Shown: positions 1-13,060, counted from the stretch's first letter. The stretch is DNA of 64,000 nt from Siphlonurus alternatus (GCA_949825025.1 OX463785.1:16183971-16247970); one strand, 5' to 3'. The notes: generated by a model from the sequence alone, not told the origin. Program-made: numbers and translations.

Positions 1-1409
1 TTTAATCGCCAAATATGGCCGCCAATGGGTGTCACAGCAAGTGCGCATTATTCGTGTCGCGTCGCATGATAAAAATCGCCATGTGAATCCGCCTTTATGC
101 GTGTTGCCTAACCCTTAAGAAAAAAAAATAGGGTTTAAATAAGGTTGGTGAGTTTTTGCATGTGATTGTACTTTTCATAAGGTTCTATATTAGGAGAAGG
201 GAGTATAATATATAGAGAGACTTGCCATATAGTCATTGAATACTTCACTTGTTTGGTGCGTTGCTTATACTTGCCCTAGAAAGAAAAAAAAAAAAATGTT
301 GTATTATTCAACAACTGTTTTCTTCTTTCGCTGAGTTGTATAAAATGTAAATGCAGCAGTCTTCATTTTAAACCATAGTATAAAAAAATGTTGCATGCTA
401 AAGTTTGAGATTATATATTTTTTTTTGTGTGTTGACATTTAATTTCCCGTAATAAGAAAAGAACAAAGATGCAGTTATAATAAGTTGTGTTAATTAGTAC
501 ACTATAGCGGGGTACAATATAATTAGGGTGTGGCTGCATGCTGCTGCTGCTGACTAAGCGTTGGCGTGTCAGGTAGGTAGGTTTCCACTTTGCGTGATTA
601 AATCCCCTTGCTCCTCGCCCCCGCGTTTGTTATACCAAATGATAAGAACCAAAGAGATTTTAAAAAATGGACGTGGAAAAGAAATCACGTAGACAAAGAA
701 GTGGGTGGTATATACAATCCTGTTTATTTGCGTATCCTGTTATGTCATTTTCGTTGTTTTAAATTTTCCCCATTGCATTTTATTATTTTATCTCTCATTC
801 AAAGAAAACGTGTCAATTTTTTTAAATTTCTCATGATGATAAATTCAATTCTTTCAATATATATTTTAATACATAATATATACACCTTTTTTAGGCATTC
901 AGAAATAGTCATTTGCATAAATATGCACTGAAAAGTAAATTATTACACCCGTATAATGAATTTAAGATCCATGATGGCATTAATTTAGTGTAGAAATTCC
1001 GTTTATTTTAATATAAAAAGTTGTGTACAGTCATGCTGCACGTTTTTTAAAATTATTACCCATACCAGGTGTCATACAAATGCTCAATACATAATTTTCT
1101 CCATTTTTTCATCATTTTATTTCGTTTTAATATTTCTTATTAACGAAAATGAGTTACTTTTGCTGTGATTGCGCTTCTAGTTATAAAATGTGACTGGCAG
1201 CGAACTAATATACACTGGGGCAGATTGTTCACTTTGTTCTGTAGACAGTAAACGATATGTCAAGTTTTTGTTCCTACTTTGCATAGGTTAGTAGAATTTG
1301 TATGCGCCACTGGTCTGGAGAGGGAAGGAAATTCTTTCATGTCGATGCTATTGAATAAAACACAAACCTGCAGGAAACTCGACGAGCTTGTTTATGGAGG
1401 TATATTTTA
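1..1409. other. AT-rich non-coding DNA, no gene seen
   Basis: There is no convincing exon. Two less AT-rich patches (1-120, and 540-630 with a CTG run) have no open frame that I recognise. A good donor-like GTCAGGTAGGT lies near 571-581, but no coding exon can be built before it. The 107-codon reading at 608-931 looks like random AT-rich sequence. Confidence 0.5.
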
Positions 1410-1620
1410 ACATACAGTCAAGTTAATTTAAAATTCCCTCAAGAAGTAGCCGGAAGTGTGAATTTTGTAGCTGTTCTGTTTGCAATTCAGTTTTGAAACT
1501 TTACAGAATGATTGGAAGTACAAGTACTGACTTATGTGTGAAATTAAAACGCTGAAGTATGAATAGGAAGGCCAGAAACTTCACTCTTCTGGAGGGGAAT
1601 ATTTTGTAAATTTGACCATA
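1410..1620 (+). repeat. Inverted repeat arm, partner at 4455-4672
   Basis: Shares AGTAGCCGGAAGTGTG, CAGTTTTGAAACTT, TATGTGTGAAATT and GGAATATTTT in the same order with the reverse complement of 4455-4672. Diverged in places. Either two copies of one dispersed repeat in opposite orientation or the ends of an old element. Confidence 0.75.
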
Positions 1621-3105
1621 AAACGCTCTCTTATGTATGTTCCAAAACTAGACTAAAGCTTCTTACGAAAATAAGTTTTTATTTTTAGCCACTAGCTATA
1701 ATCTATAATAAAATTTGTTCTCCAATATAAAATAGTTAATAGAAATGCTTGAATGTAATAAAATATATATAAATTCAGGTGTAATTAAAAATATTTGACC
1801 TTTTCTAAAAATTGTTCTAAAAACAGAAATTTACTGTAATAAATAGAAAAGTAGGCATTCCTCACCCCCACCTTTCCCACCCCATTTAAGTCATTTAACA
1901 CTTAAAAATAGGAAATTACAATCCTCCCATCTCTCGTGTAAAATACACGACTAATTTATATATATATAACATTATATCATACAAAATGTCACAATGTATT
2001 TGATACATGTATTTTGATTGTATCTATTAATACATTGACCTTTCAATTAAAAATAAGCTTGTTGTAGCGTAATAAATTTGCATGGTCAAACGATATTTTT
2101 CCATTGTTAATAAAAAGGGATATCGCTAAAGTTTATTTTATAAAAAGGCGTACTATATATGTATGTCCGTTGGTTTAAAATAATCGACCATACTTTTCAT
2201 ATTCGTACGGTCGGTTTTCGTATCCTACTATACTAACCAGAACATAACCCCTATTAGACTAATAGACATACGCCATTTTCACTCAATAATATTTTATAGT
2301 TTTAATCGTGCAATGCATGGATTTGTTACTTTTTTAGTTTTTATTTTGATGATACACTTTCAGAATATTGATTGATTGATTTATATTTTGGGGCAATTGA
2401 CACATTTTGGTCATGTATGCCCAATTTGATGTATGTTATAATAAATAATAATGTAATCTTGCAAGCTGTTATCAAAATTGCTGACAATATAATAATAAAT
2501 TTTTTCATCTCTCTATAATATAGGACAGATTTTTATTTTATTTTTTTATGTACCGTAGTATATTCTTTTGATGTACCTTGCCATACTTTAATCAGTACAA
2601 TGTATTGTATTGATCGTCGTAGTCTTGTGTTTTTTCATCGTAAGATTTGTTGAGAAATCTACAAATGTCTGCTGCATATCACCACACAAGACTTTTATAT
2701 GGAAGTCTATATAAAGAAAAGTTTGTACGAGAAATGTAATGTACTTTTTTTTTATGAGGATTGTAAAAAAATAGTGTTAAAAAAAACTTTATTTTTTTTT
2801 CATATTGACGTCGCGTGAAAAGAGAAAAGTTTTTGAAACTTTTCATATAAAAAATTATTGTAGTATATAATAATATATCTGTGTGGCTCGAATTTAAATG
2901 AAGTAGTACTTCTAAAAGTCTCTTTCAACTTCTGCAATTTGTTCAGTCTGCAGTATTATATAACATGCATGTAGCAGAGAAGTTATAATATTATGGCTAT
3001 AAAAACAAGACATTCGTTTCAAATTATAAAAAAATACTATACAGTTCTCTAGTTCTCTATTGAGTTCGTCAATTACATTCAAGTACAGTATAATATAATG
3101 CAATA
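1621..3105. other. AT-rich non-coding DNA
   Basis: Long A/T tracts and short TA repeats only; no gene, RNA gene or clear element seen. Confidence 0.5.
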
Positions 3106-3107
3106 AT

Positions 3108-3206
<99 letters not shown>

Positions 3207-3218
3207 TTAATTTATTTA
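3106..3218. repeat. (TTTA)n microsatellite
   Basis: About 28 nearly perfect copies of the tetranucleotide, with one interruption close to the right end. Confidence 0.97.
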
Positions 3219-4454
3219 CAAATCGCGATGTTATATTATTATATCATTTCTAGTTCAGAGAAATTTTCCACGGTGAGAGAAGTATACCAAAATAAAGGAG
3301 GTGGAAGAAGGAATTTAAAAGTGGAACTGACTTGTGCATGTAATTTCTCTTAAAAGTACCTTTTTTTAAAACATTTTAAATTTTTTTTAACTCGTAATAA
3401 CTTCACTTAACTTTTATTTTACTATATACAATGTACTTGAATATACTTATTTTATACCATATAGAAATGCTGATATTATCCAATATTATGTACTTTGTAT
3501 AATTTTCTCGTATAATTTAATTTTAGTATGTTATATAACATCACAGAATATGTAAAGTTAATTATAATAATACAAACAAGGTCAAATTTAATACTATACA
3601 CACAATCAATATGCTGCAGTATTATAAATTGTTCATGTTGGTTGATGTTTCCCAGAGGTGATGTCACTAGCGTCACCACCGGCGGGACGTGACACTAACC
3701 ATCGTGACGTCACTGTCGCGGTTATTATTAGTCACAATTACATGCGATTATTACCACTTTAATTGGTAAAATTTCCTTTTTTTGTCGTTTTTAATTCAAT
3801 GTAGCAAGTACGTATTTAAAATTTTGTGGAATTAAAAGTGATGCATTTTTAGTACCGAAAAGTTACTTCTTTTTTCGTTTTTGAGAATAGACCGTAATTT
3901 ATAGTCATGTACCCATTTGCACTCGATATATGGCAAAAGTGCATTTTAACTTACAATTTATTATAATTGTGAATCTTTTAAAATATCCCATTTCACCATT
4001 TTTTTCTATTCTTGTAATATTATGTACATAATTTCATAATGCTTGGTGAAATATATAAATTAATTAATTAAAAATAATAAAAATTTGATGTCATCATATA
4101 ATAAGTAATATTGTATATATCTTGATGAAAACAATAATATTTTCCTTCATGCAAAATATCAACCGAAAAGTTCTTCAAATTGTTCAATCTAAATAAAAAA
4201 AATCATATTGTCCATGTAATCGTCTACATAGTGATTTCCGTTTGGAATATAATAATGCATATAGGTCACGCAGTCTCATTTTTATATCTGTATATAAGTA
4301 ACCACAGAAAATACTGTACAGATTTTTTTTTATTTAAATGTATGATAATATCCTTAATTTATATAATTAATTAATAATCATGAACTATAAAAAAGTTATG
4401 GTGGTTAAATTATCATATCTATAATTGTAACTTATTTAATTTCGTTAAACTGCT
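3219..4454. other. AT-rich non-coding DNA with a small GC-richer patch
   Basis: No gene seen. At 3655-3720 a GC-richer patch carries several GTGAC/GTCAC dyads, including a perfect GTGACGTCAC palindrome near 3704. It could be a regulatory site or the core of a decayed hairpin element. Confidence 0.4.
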
Positions 4455-4672
4455 AGAGTCAAATTTATAAAATATTCCCTCCAAGTAGTTTGAATTTATT
4501 TTATTTTTGTATTTCAGCGTTGCAATTTCACACATACGTCAGTTACTTCTAATAATAAAAAAAAAACTTTGTGAAGTTTCAAAACTGAACTACAGATAGA
4601 TCAAGTTACAAAATCCACACTTCCGGCTACTTCTGGAAGAAATTTTAAATTAATTTGTCTGTAGCTATTTTT
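4455..4672 (-). repeat. Inverted repeat arm, partner at 1410-1620
   Basis: Reverse-complement partner of the arm at 1410-1620, about 2.8 kb away. The segment between has no recognisable coding sequence. Confidence 0.75.
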
Positions 4673-6093
4673 CGTGAAGTCATAAATTGTATAGCACGTA
4701 ATTTAATACTTCCATTTTGGTATGCTAATTTCTGATATATCGGAAGGACACTAACGGAGTCAAAGAATGTCATAAACCGTACAGCCATTGACATTCCAAC
4801 ATACATTATTTATTTACATACTGAAGAATTTAATTAATATCATTGTTGTGCTGCATGCGTCAAAAATGGTGTGTTATATAATAGAAAAACCATTTATTAT
4901 AAAAATCATGATTTATGAGGAGTAATTAAGGCACATTTTTTTTCAATTTATGAGTGAAATTTTATTTAATTAGTATAAATAACCTGGTGCTTCAAAAATA
5001 TAATAAAAAATATATAATTATAATATATTTGAAGTTTTTTTTAGTAAATTATGTTTATTTGTAACTAGTGTATACATTGATCTTTTCAATGCATCATCAT
5101 TTATTAATAAGTATAATCACACTAACATAAGGTATAATATAATTATAGATGTGTACTTGAAAATAATACAATGTAGCCTTTATACAACTGGTTTGTATTA
5201 TACTTGGCTTCTTTATTGTATTCACTTTTCATGTTACTCATGTTAGGTATTATATTATACACTTCGGTATAGCACGAACGTTGGAGCTCCGTTTGTAAGC
5301 CAAAAAGAGGTTTACGAGTTGTGCATCATTTCGAAATATGACCCCTGTCTGATATACCGTTACTTTAATTCTCGTTTTTCAGGGTGTACATATAATTCCA
5401 GACTATACCAACACTAGTTTTAATTATTTTGAACTTTTTTTTAAGGAATTTGCAATAATAAAATGTAAAAAAGAAAGGTAACGGCTTCTACAATATTTTT
5501 TTAATAAAAAAGTCTGCAGTGTAAATGAAACCAGCAGTCTCATTTAGCTTGCCATAATATAAAAGCTTTCAATTAAAATTTTAATATGCTATATTTTTTC
5601 TTACTTTAAAAAATTCTTCCTTTCAAGTTTAATTTAAAAAAAAAATGTACTATAGCTCTATCGCAATGCTTTAAATGTACAGCGCAATATTAAAACAAAG
5701 TAGAAATAATTGTTTGCCCACATTTTTAAATTGAAACTTGGAAAAATTCCAGTAAAAAAAAATTATTACTAAAAGGAATGTAGAGTTATAATAAAACGTC
5801 TGTTGCTTATAAGTGTTATGAATGGACTGCATTGAAGGACAAAAATTGTGTCAATAAACAAATAAAAATGTAATAAGACATAAAAAAAATCGTCTGATTG
5901 GAGAAACGATTGTAATATTTACAATGAAAAGAATATGAACTCTACTTAAAAAAAGTGGCGCAGTATGTAATGAACTCAATCATCCTTGATGCAGAACATA
6001 AATTTATGGAGATTATAAAATTCTATAGACAGTATAACATGGTTTATAGATTATGTTGTTTTTTTTTGCAATGCATGTGAATATTGGTAAATA
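4673..6093. other. AT-rich non-coding DNA
   Basis: No exon, RNA gene or clear repeat recognised. The patch at 5265-5400 is a little less AT-rich, with no open frame of note. Confidence 0.5.
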
Positions 6094-6263
6094 TAGGGGG
6101 ACATTCACAAAGCACTTTAACCCCCACTTAAGCGTAAATTTTTATCCCTGGTCCTAAATATGGTGCTAAACTAGGTGCCTAATATGGTTAGCCCCTGGTT
6201 TAGCACAAGAGATAAAAATTGAGGCTAAAGTGGGGGTTAAAGTGCTTTGTGAATGCCCCCCTA
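6094..6263. mobile_element. MITE, hairpin type, TA-flanked
   Basis: The ends are inverted: GGGGGACATTCACAAAGCAC on the left and GTGCTTTGTGAATGCCCCCC on the right, followed inward by TTTAACCCCCACTT and its complement. TA stands at both outer edges, as for Tc1/mariner-type insertion. No coding capacity; length about 166 bp. Confidence 0.85.
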
Positions 6264-6903
6264 TTTTCCCAATGACGAAAAAGGTGTGAAATTAAAATTA
6301 TAATATTCTCTTATTACGATGATGTTGCATGAGCGTATCACATACCCACCATTTTTAGGCCGCCAAATGATTAATGTAATTACCAAAATATATAAACACA
6401 CACAAAAAGTAAATGTAACTCATTAAGAATTAAAAATAAATAACAGAAACCACAATTTCCTATCTGCAAGATAAGAAGCTAATTTCTAAAAAGTTCTGTT
6501 CTGCATCTGAATTTTATTTTAAATAAAAAGATTCAAAAACTACAGTGAATACAAATGCTCAAATGCACCTCTCTTAATAACACAAAATATATTAACGTTA
6601 CTCCTGTTCTGTCTGTACTTCTCTGTAGTAGTTGTCACAGTCTATAATAAAGAATTTTTTTATATAATTTTTTGGGGTGAATGGCTATTGTAAGTGCTCT
6701 TCATACCCCCCTCCCCTCCCTAAATTGCAAATCTGCATCTCTTTCACACAATTGCATAATACAGTATAGCAGAAATATAAATTAAATCAATCTAGGTTTA
6801 ATTTTCTTGATTTTGATTATTGCAATAATTAAGCTTCATCTGCAATCAGGTGTGTATTTTTTAAAGCTCCACAGTAAATTGTAACACTATAGCTGCCCCT
6901 AGA
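6264..6903. other. Non-coding DNA with a fragment of the TGTACACCTC repeat family
   Basis: 6689-6745 (GTGCTCTTC... AAATTGCAAATCTGCATCTC) resembles the inside of the elements at 57928 and 61900. Otherwise nothing is recognised. Confidence 0.4.
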
Positions 6904-7126
6904 TGTACACCTCTGGACAGCACAAACTTTACCCCTGTGCCTCACTTGCTAGAGCTGCAGCTACAATAGATACAGAGATGCTGCAGATTTGTAATTTTAG
7001 GAGATGTAATAAGAGCACCCAGTCTATCAATATCAAAAGAGTTTTGGTTCACCACGCCTTCATAGACTGCGTGGTAACGTCTACAAACAAAGCAGGAGTA
7101 AAGTTCGTGGTGTCCATAGGTGTACA
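6904..7126. mobile_element. MITE family with TGTACACCTCTGGACA ends, copy 1
   Basis: The left end TGTACACCTCTGGACAGCAC and the right end GTGGTGTCCATAGGTGTACA are inverted repeats. Inside, GAGCACCCAGTCTATCAATA and AAAGAGTTTTGGTTCACC are shared with the copies at 51608, 57928 and 61900. The open frames on both strands here (84 and 91 codons) are shadows of the element. Confidence 0.8.
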
Positions 7127-8324
7127 TACAGTACGTACATGTAGTATGTACATGTAATGTCGTGTTATCAGCAAGACTGTGATAAGAAACACGGTGTGGC
7201 CACAAGACTCCCAGCATGCAACACCTGAAAACCCCCCGCGTGGTGTGCTAATCTGGTGTAGTCAAGGTCGTAACGTTATTTTGATTTATTATTTTACACT
7301 GGTGTATTTTGACATGTTTACTTTCATAAACCTCAACATTGCTAGGCATGTGTAAGCTTTACTGAGCAACAACATAACTAGTGTAAAAGTAGCTAAAAAT
7401 TATGCAAGAATTGTTGGTGGAAAATAGTAAGCTTTTATTAATATTATTTTTTTAGTGCTTCAAGTTTTCAAAAGTTCAAAAGTTGTATAACTTGCTAGTT
7501 TAAATTCAGAAAATTTTAGTGCAGTCCCTTCCCCTATGATGTTACCACCTTTTCATTGCATCGTCATGATGGGGGCCATACTGTATGGGGGGGGGGACTA
7601 CGTTTTGCCATTGCATTTTACAGTTGAATAATATTGAATGTAATTGATATATATTTTTTTTATCTTTCAGTATAATATTCTGTACAGTATACGATGATTT
7701 TTAACTGTTTACTGGATTATAAACAAAAACACCTATATATAGAGAGGAATTGTTTATTTAAACTGCATACTAAATTTAATTATGTAAAATGTTTATAATT
7801 AAACCTGATAATTAATTGTAAATCTGATAAAAAAAATAATTCAATGCGGAAAAACGACGTTTTGTTTACATGGCATTTTAAATGTTTCGTTGATTTTATA
7901 CATTCATGCACCATTGCACCTACATGACAGCATTACAATATATGTTTAAATTAACATGTAGGAAGCCGTGGTGAACACAATAGCAAAATTAAAACAATAC
8001 ATGAAGTAGACAAAAGAGAAACAACAATCAGTTTGTTTGTTTGTCTGGTTTGGTGATATTAAAAGGATTCATTAATTAGTTACTCATTTAGTATAATCAT
8101 GACAGTGGTTTTCATTGTTTTGGAGGTTTTTCGCCATGATTAAAACGAAATTAATTTTTAAACTGTTTTGTATTTTTTATATATTAATTTTAATCTGTTT
8201 ATAAATCGTTTTATTTTTTTAGTGGTGTATTATTTTAAACCAATCATGGCCGTAATATTTTTATCATATTTTTTTACATAAATAAATAAATAAATTGTGT
8301 TTAATATTTATATATAATAGATAT
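7127..8324. other. Non-coding DNA
   Basis: No gene seen. A short G run lies at 7589-7597. AT-rich throughout. Confidence 0.5.
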
Positions 8325-8449
8325 TAGGTCTGTTCGTAAATACACAATCAGAAAGAATCGATTATTTGTGATGAACCTTCTGTACATGAAATAAAAAGTT
8401 CATCACAAATAATCGATTCTTTCTGATTTTGTATTTACGAACAGACCTA
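8325..8449. mobile_element. MITE, near-perfect hairpin, TA-flanked, copy 1
   Basis: Arms of about 50 bp run from AGGTCTGTTCGTAAATAC to GATGAAC, with the complement ending at GTATTTACGAACAGACCT, around a loop of about 20 bp. TA on both sides suggests a Tc1/mariner-type target duplication. The terminal repeats recur at 61249-61393. The high arm identity suggests it is young. Confidence 0.9.
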
Positions 8450-8983
8450 TTGTTTTCTTTAATAAAATCACGTTGTTTACAATAAAATAATTCATTCTGA
8501 TACGCTTCACTTAAAAAAAAATAACTTAATTTGATAACTGTAATTTGTATTTAGTTATTCATTCACATAACGGAAATTATATCTCATTAATATTATAGTG
8601 ACATATATGTATGATGTTAATTATAATATTAACGGGTTATTAATTCAATATGGAACGACAATATTATAGGTCGTTGGGATGCATACAAATTGTATAATTA
8701 TTATTACTTATATAGTCTGAGTTAAGAGAGTATTATGATGAGAAGTTATGCAATGAGATAAATAAAAAAAGAGGGTGTGCTCTTTAAACTGTGCCCTTCC
8801 TTTTTTGCACTCGATCGATCTTATATGTACAAGTACATACATTTATAGAAAATCAAATGCAGAAAATATTCACAAAACTTTCGAACATACCTAATTAAAT
8901 GAAAAATATTAAAGACATGTTGTTCTAGCAACAAAATAAAAAATTACCTTTATGATTTTTTTTTTTGATCGAGGGCCTCGAAT

Positions 8984-9190
8984 ATGTCAATATTTTTTTT
9001 TTCAAATTTTTTTTAACCCTCTAACATTCTTTAAATCATGCTGCAAAACGCTGTGACGTCATAGTCATGCAAATATTTAACACGCAAGTATAGGGAAAGA
9101 CGTTGCATGACTATGGCATCACAGCGTTTTTTTTTCTCGAATTTAAGGGTGTTAAATATTAAAAAAAAAAAAATCTTTAAAAATATGACA
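8984..9190. mobile_element. Decayed hairpin element with CRE core
   Basis: GCAAAACGCTGTGACGTCATAGTCATGCAA at 9042-9071 is mirrored by the complement at about 9101-9128. A/T-rich outer arms extend the inverted repeat less well. The left arm has TGACGTCA and the right arm TGGCATCA. Confidence 0.6.
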
Positions 9191-9275
9191 ATACATAACT
9201 CAACGTCGGAACGTCCTCTGTTCAAACTTCAAATATATATGCAATAAAAAATTCATGAAGGTTATCCATTGTTAC

Positions 9276-9661
9276 TTAAGGGTAAGGTAACACGCCCAAT
9301 GTTAAAATTATTCCCACACATGAAAATTATGAAACATATCTTAAAATGTTCTCCTCTACATCCCCTATCATTAGCTAAAATATCAGGTATGCAAATTTGA
9401 TCTAGTTTTTGAGTTATTAACTTTTAAAGTTGATTAATTAAACATGGAGAAATGGAAATTCCATCATGTTAAATTAGTTAACTTTAAAAATTCATAACTC
9501 AAAAACTAGTTCGAATTTATAAATATACTGTATCCGATATTTTAGCGTTTGATAGAGGATGTATAAGAGGAAAACATTTTAAGATACGTTTCATAATTTT
9601 CATTTGTGGAAGTAACATTTTAAATAAAATTTTAACATTGGGCGTGTTACCTTATCCTTAA
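9276..9661. mobile_element. TTAA-flanked hairpin element, copy 1
   Basis: The ends read TTAAGGGTAAGGTAACACGC and GCGTGTTACCTTATCCTTAA. The two halves are imperfect inverted repeats of about 190 bp. TTAA at both ends is the piggyBac-type target. A second, interrupted copy is at 42815-43622. Confidence 0.85.
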
Positions 9662-10863
9662 GTTGCTGAATCTGTTGTGATGAATATATGTATGGTGGGA
9701 TGACAAATTTAATATTCCTATTATAACTGCTTGACGCACGATATTAATTTTTAGGATGCGATTCACACCGCGATGACCAGGTTTTTCATTAACCACTTTC
9801 AGTAGTCTAAATCAATAACACTAACCGAAGTTATTGATAATATAAACCAGGATTATAGCTTTCTGCAGAATAACTCATTTTTTTTTTAATCACTCCCCAT
9901 TGGTAGTTTCATGTCTAGAAATTCCCCTAACAGACGTCTCGTATTTTTTTAACAACCTGTACTCTAGATTCCACATAGAGGAGTACAAAAAATAAAGGGT
10001 TATATGAATGGTGGAATGCGTACATACTGTACATAGAGCGTCACCATGAATAAATAAACACATACACGTTTATACAGAGCTATAGGGGAGGAAAGAGGCG
10101 GGCATTTTTTCAGCTTCGTATATGATGACGACTGTTGGGTTGGCGCCGAGTATTGAGCGGTAGTGAAATTACACTTTCAATGATTCTCGTAATACCCAAT
10201 TAGTCTAGTGCAGCTAGCACGCACCGTGGATATTATATATATGTGGCTATTTATAATATCAATTTATTATATCTTTGTGGGCAACGTAACATATGTTAGA
10301 GTTCATTGGGGACTTTTTTAACGTATAAATATAAACTTTATTATTTAATGTAAGTTGCCTTTTTACTATAATATATTATATGATAATGCCATTGTGCTAT
10401 TTTGAACGTCAATTTGTTCATTATTAGGCTGTTTTTATTCTTTTTTCTGAATTGTTGATTTGTTTTTGTATAGGTTTTATTAAAAAATAAACGAAAAACA
10501 TAAAGTAAAATTTGAAAGTTGTGTTGAAATAACGATTGCCAGAAATATAATTATCTAATTTTATTTGATGTCGTTTTTTCTTTAATAAATTGGAAACAAA
10601 AATAATATATTGTATTTTTTTGTTTAAAATTTTCATATTGACACCTCTAAATGAAATTCTCCCGTATTTCTTCATGTTTTAAATTCTTTAACTTTACTCA
10701 ATAAATTACATTGGGTTCATGTATTTCTATGTATTTAATTTAATTTATCACATAGTTTAATTATTTTTAGAAATATTGAATACATAAAATCTGCATGATA
10801 TTATAATCTCAAAACGCACGTTCATGGGGATGAAATGAGAAGTATTTTCTCTCTATAGCCTTT
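9662..10863. other. Non-coding DNA
   Basis: No gene or element recognised. 10080-10230 is less AT-rich but has no open frame of interest. Confidence 0.5.
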
Positions 10864-11060
10864 ATGAGGGGAATTCAAAAAGACTTATCCGCGAGGTTTA
10901 GCCGGCGTATAACTTGTCCACGTTCTAGTCTGGATAACCTAAATACTTAGCCGCGTGGACAAGTATAGGCCCAGACAAGTGTTTGGATAAGTTACTTTGG
11001 ACAAGTCACTTATATAGCTAAACCTGATGGACAAATTCTCGTGGCTAATATAGCCGCGCG
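10864..11060. repeat. Short repeat cluster, probably a decayed MITE
   Basis: Repeated GGACAAGT and TTATCC motifs in both orientations, with GAGGTTTAGCC on the left mirrored by GGCTAATATAGCC on the right. GC content rises sharply against its surroundings. Confidence 0.45.
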
Positions 11061-11625
11061 GATAAGTATCGCGGAAATCTCTCCCACCTGGATATCTTTT
11101 AATTACGCCGCCATCTTGGATTACGTCTTAAATATGAAGGTAATTGGACCTCGATACATGGTGTTTGTTACTAATTTATTTAGCAATTGTGTTCAAATTT
11201 GGTTGAATATCAATTTTTGTAGTTTTTTTTGTATACAAAGGTTTGATTTAAAACAATTTAGCACTTATTTTCAATTGTTACGGCCCCTTTTCTATGACAT
11301 CAACAAGCCCCGCCCTCTCTGAAAGGTAGCATATGTTTTGCTGTGCTATATTTTTTAGTAATTAGAACATAAATACAGAATATTTGTGTTTAATAATTTC
11401 ATAAGACCTTCCCAAGGACACACTCTATGCCATATAAAAAAATAAGTGAAATATCTATCGTTTAATTACTCATTTTGATGATTTATGAGAGCCCTTTGTT
11501 CTCTATGACACAATTTCTGTCAACTTTTCCGAGACTTCATCTGCATATTTATATTATATTTACACATTAAATCATGTAAATTTACTAAAAAAAAAAAAAG
11601 CTCGGTATTGGCCTGGCAGAAGTAA
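11061..11625. other. Left flank of satellite, no gene seen
   Basis: AT-rich sequence ending in a poly-A run just before the first satellite monomer. The 93-codon reading at 11041-11322 is not recognised and has no splice or codon support. Confidence 0.4.
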
Positions 11626-13029
11626 GGCCTCAGAATCCGGCTTTTTGGTTAATGATTGAATCTTCAAAATTCCTTCATATTCAAACTCCTAGTGTCCAAT
11701 TACATGACGTCAGGTGTTTTCAGCATGATCGAGCTAAAATTGGAAGTTTTGGTTTTGTAAAGTTTTGCCGTTTTCACTGTTTTGAAGTTTGAGGCTTCAA
11801 AATCCGGCTTTTTTGTTTGTAATTGAATCTTCAAAATTCCTTCATATTCAAACTCCTAGGGTCCAATTACATGACGTCAGGTGATTTCAGCCTGATCGAG
11901 CTAAAATTAGAAGTTTTGGTTTTGTCAAGTTTTGCCGTTTTCACTGTTTTGAAGTTTTAAGGCGTCAAAACCCGACTTTTTTGTTTGTGATTGAATCTTC
12001 AAAATTCCTTCATATTTAAACTCCTAGGGTCCAATTACATAACGTCATGTGTTTTCATCATGATCGAGCTAAAATTAGAAGTTTTGGTTTTGTCAAGTTT
12101 TGCCGTTTTCACTGTTTTGAAGTTTACGGCCTCAAAACCCGGCTTTTTTGTTTGTGATTGAATCCTCAAAATTTCTTCATATTTGAACTCTTAGGGTCCA
12201 ATTACATGACGTCAGGTGTTTTCAGCATGATCGAGCTAAAATTAGAAGTTTTGGTTTTGTCATGTTTTGCCGTTTTCACTGTTTTGAAGTTTGAGGCTTC
12301 AAAATCCGGCTTTTTTGTTTGTGATTGAATCTTCAAAATTCCTTCATATTCGAACTCCTAGGGTCCAATTACATGACGTCAGGTGTTTTCAGCATGATCG
12401 AGCTAAAATTAGAAGTTTTGGTTTTGTCATGTTTTGCCGTTTTCACTGTTTTGAAGTTTGAGGCTTCAAAATCCGGCATTTTTGTTTGTGATTGAATCTT
12501 CAAAATTCTTTCATATTCGAACTCCTAGGGTCCAATTACATGACGTCAGGTGTTTTCAGCATGATCGAGCTAAAATTAGAAGTTTTGGTTTTGTCAAGTT
12601 TTGCCGTTTTCACTGTTTTGAAGTTTTAGGCCTAAAAATCCGTTTTTTTTTATTTGTTATTGAATCTTCAAAATTCCTTCATATTTGAACTCTTAGGGTC
12701 CAATTACATGACGTCAGGTGTTTTCAGCATGATCGAGCTAAAATTAGAAGTTTTGGTTTTGTCAAGTTTTGCCGTTTTCACCGTTTTGAAGTTTGAGGCC
12801 TCAAAATCCGCCTTTTTTGTTTGTTATTGAATCTTCAAAATTCCTTCATATTCGAACTCCTAGTGTCCAATTACATGACGTCAGGTGATTTCAGCCTGAT
12901 CGAGCTTAAATTGGAAGTTTTGGTTTTGTCATGTTTTGCCGTTTTCACTGTTTTGAAGTTTGAGGCTTCAAAATCCGGCTTTTTTGTTTGTGATTGAATC
13001 TTCAAAATATCTTCATATTCAAACTCCCA

Positions 13030-13060
13030 AGGTCCAACTACATGACATCAGGTGTTTTAA
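13030..13060 (+). promoter_or_regulatory. Example of satellite class with CRE and CCAAT both lost
   Basis: This monomer reads CCAACTACATGACATCAGG in place of CCAATTACATGACGTCAGG, so CCAAT and TGACGTCA are each broken by one base. The same class was counted 18 times, at 13044, 15221, 16059, 17060, 18569, 19740, 20574, 22081, 22917, 23754, 25095, 25934, 26937, 27774, 28612, 29112, 29444 and 30282 (16 with TGACATCA, two with TGATATCT). Whether any of these sites is bound by protein is unknown. Confidence 0.6.

Noticed and set aside
1..11625. Missing N-terminal AGAP exon
   Set aside because: I looked for a coding stretch of the expected type ending one base into an Asp codon before a donor and found none; it may lie beyond the window.
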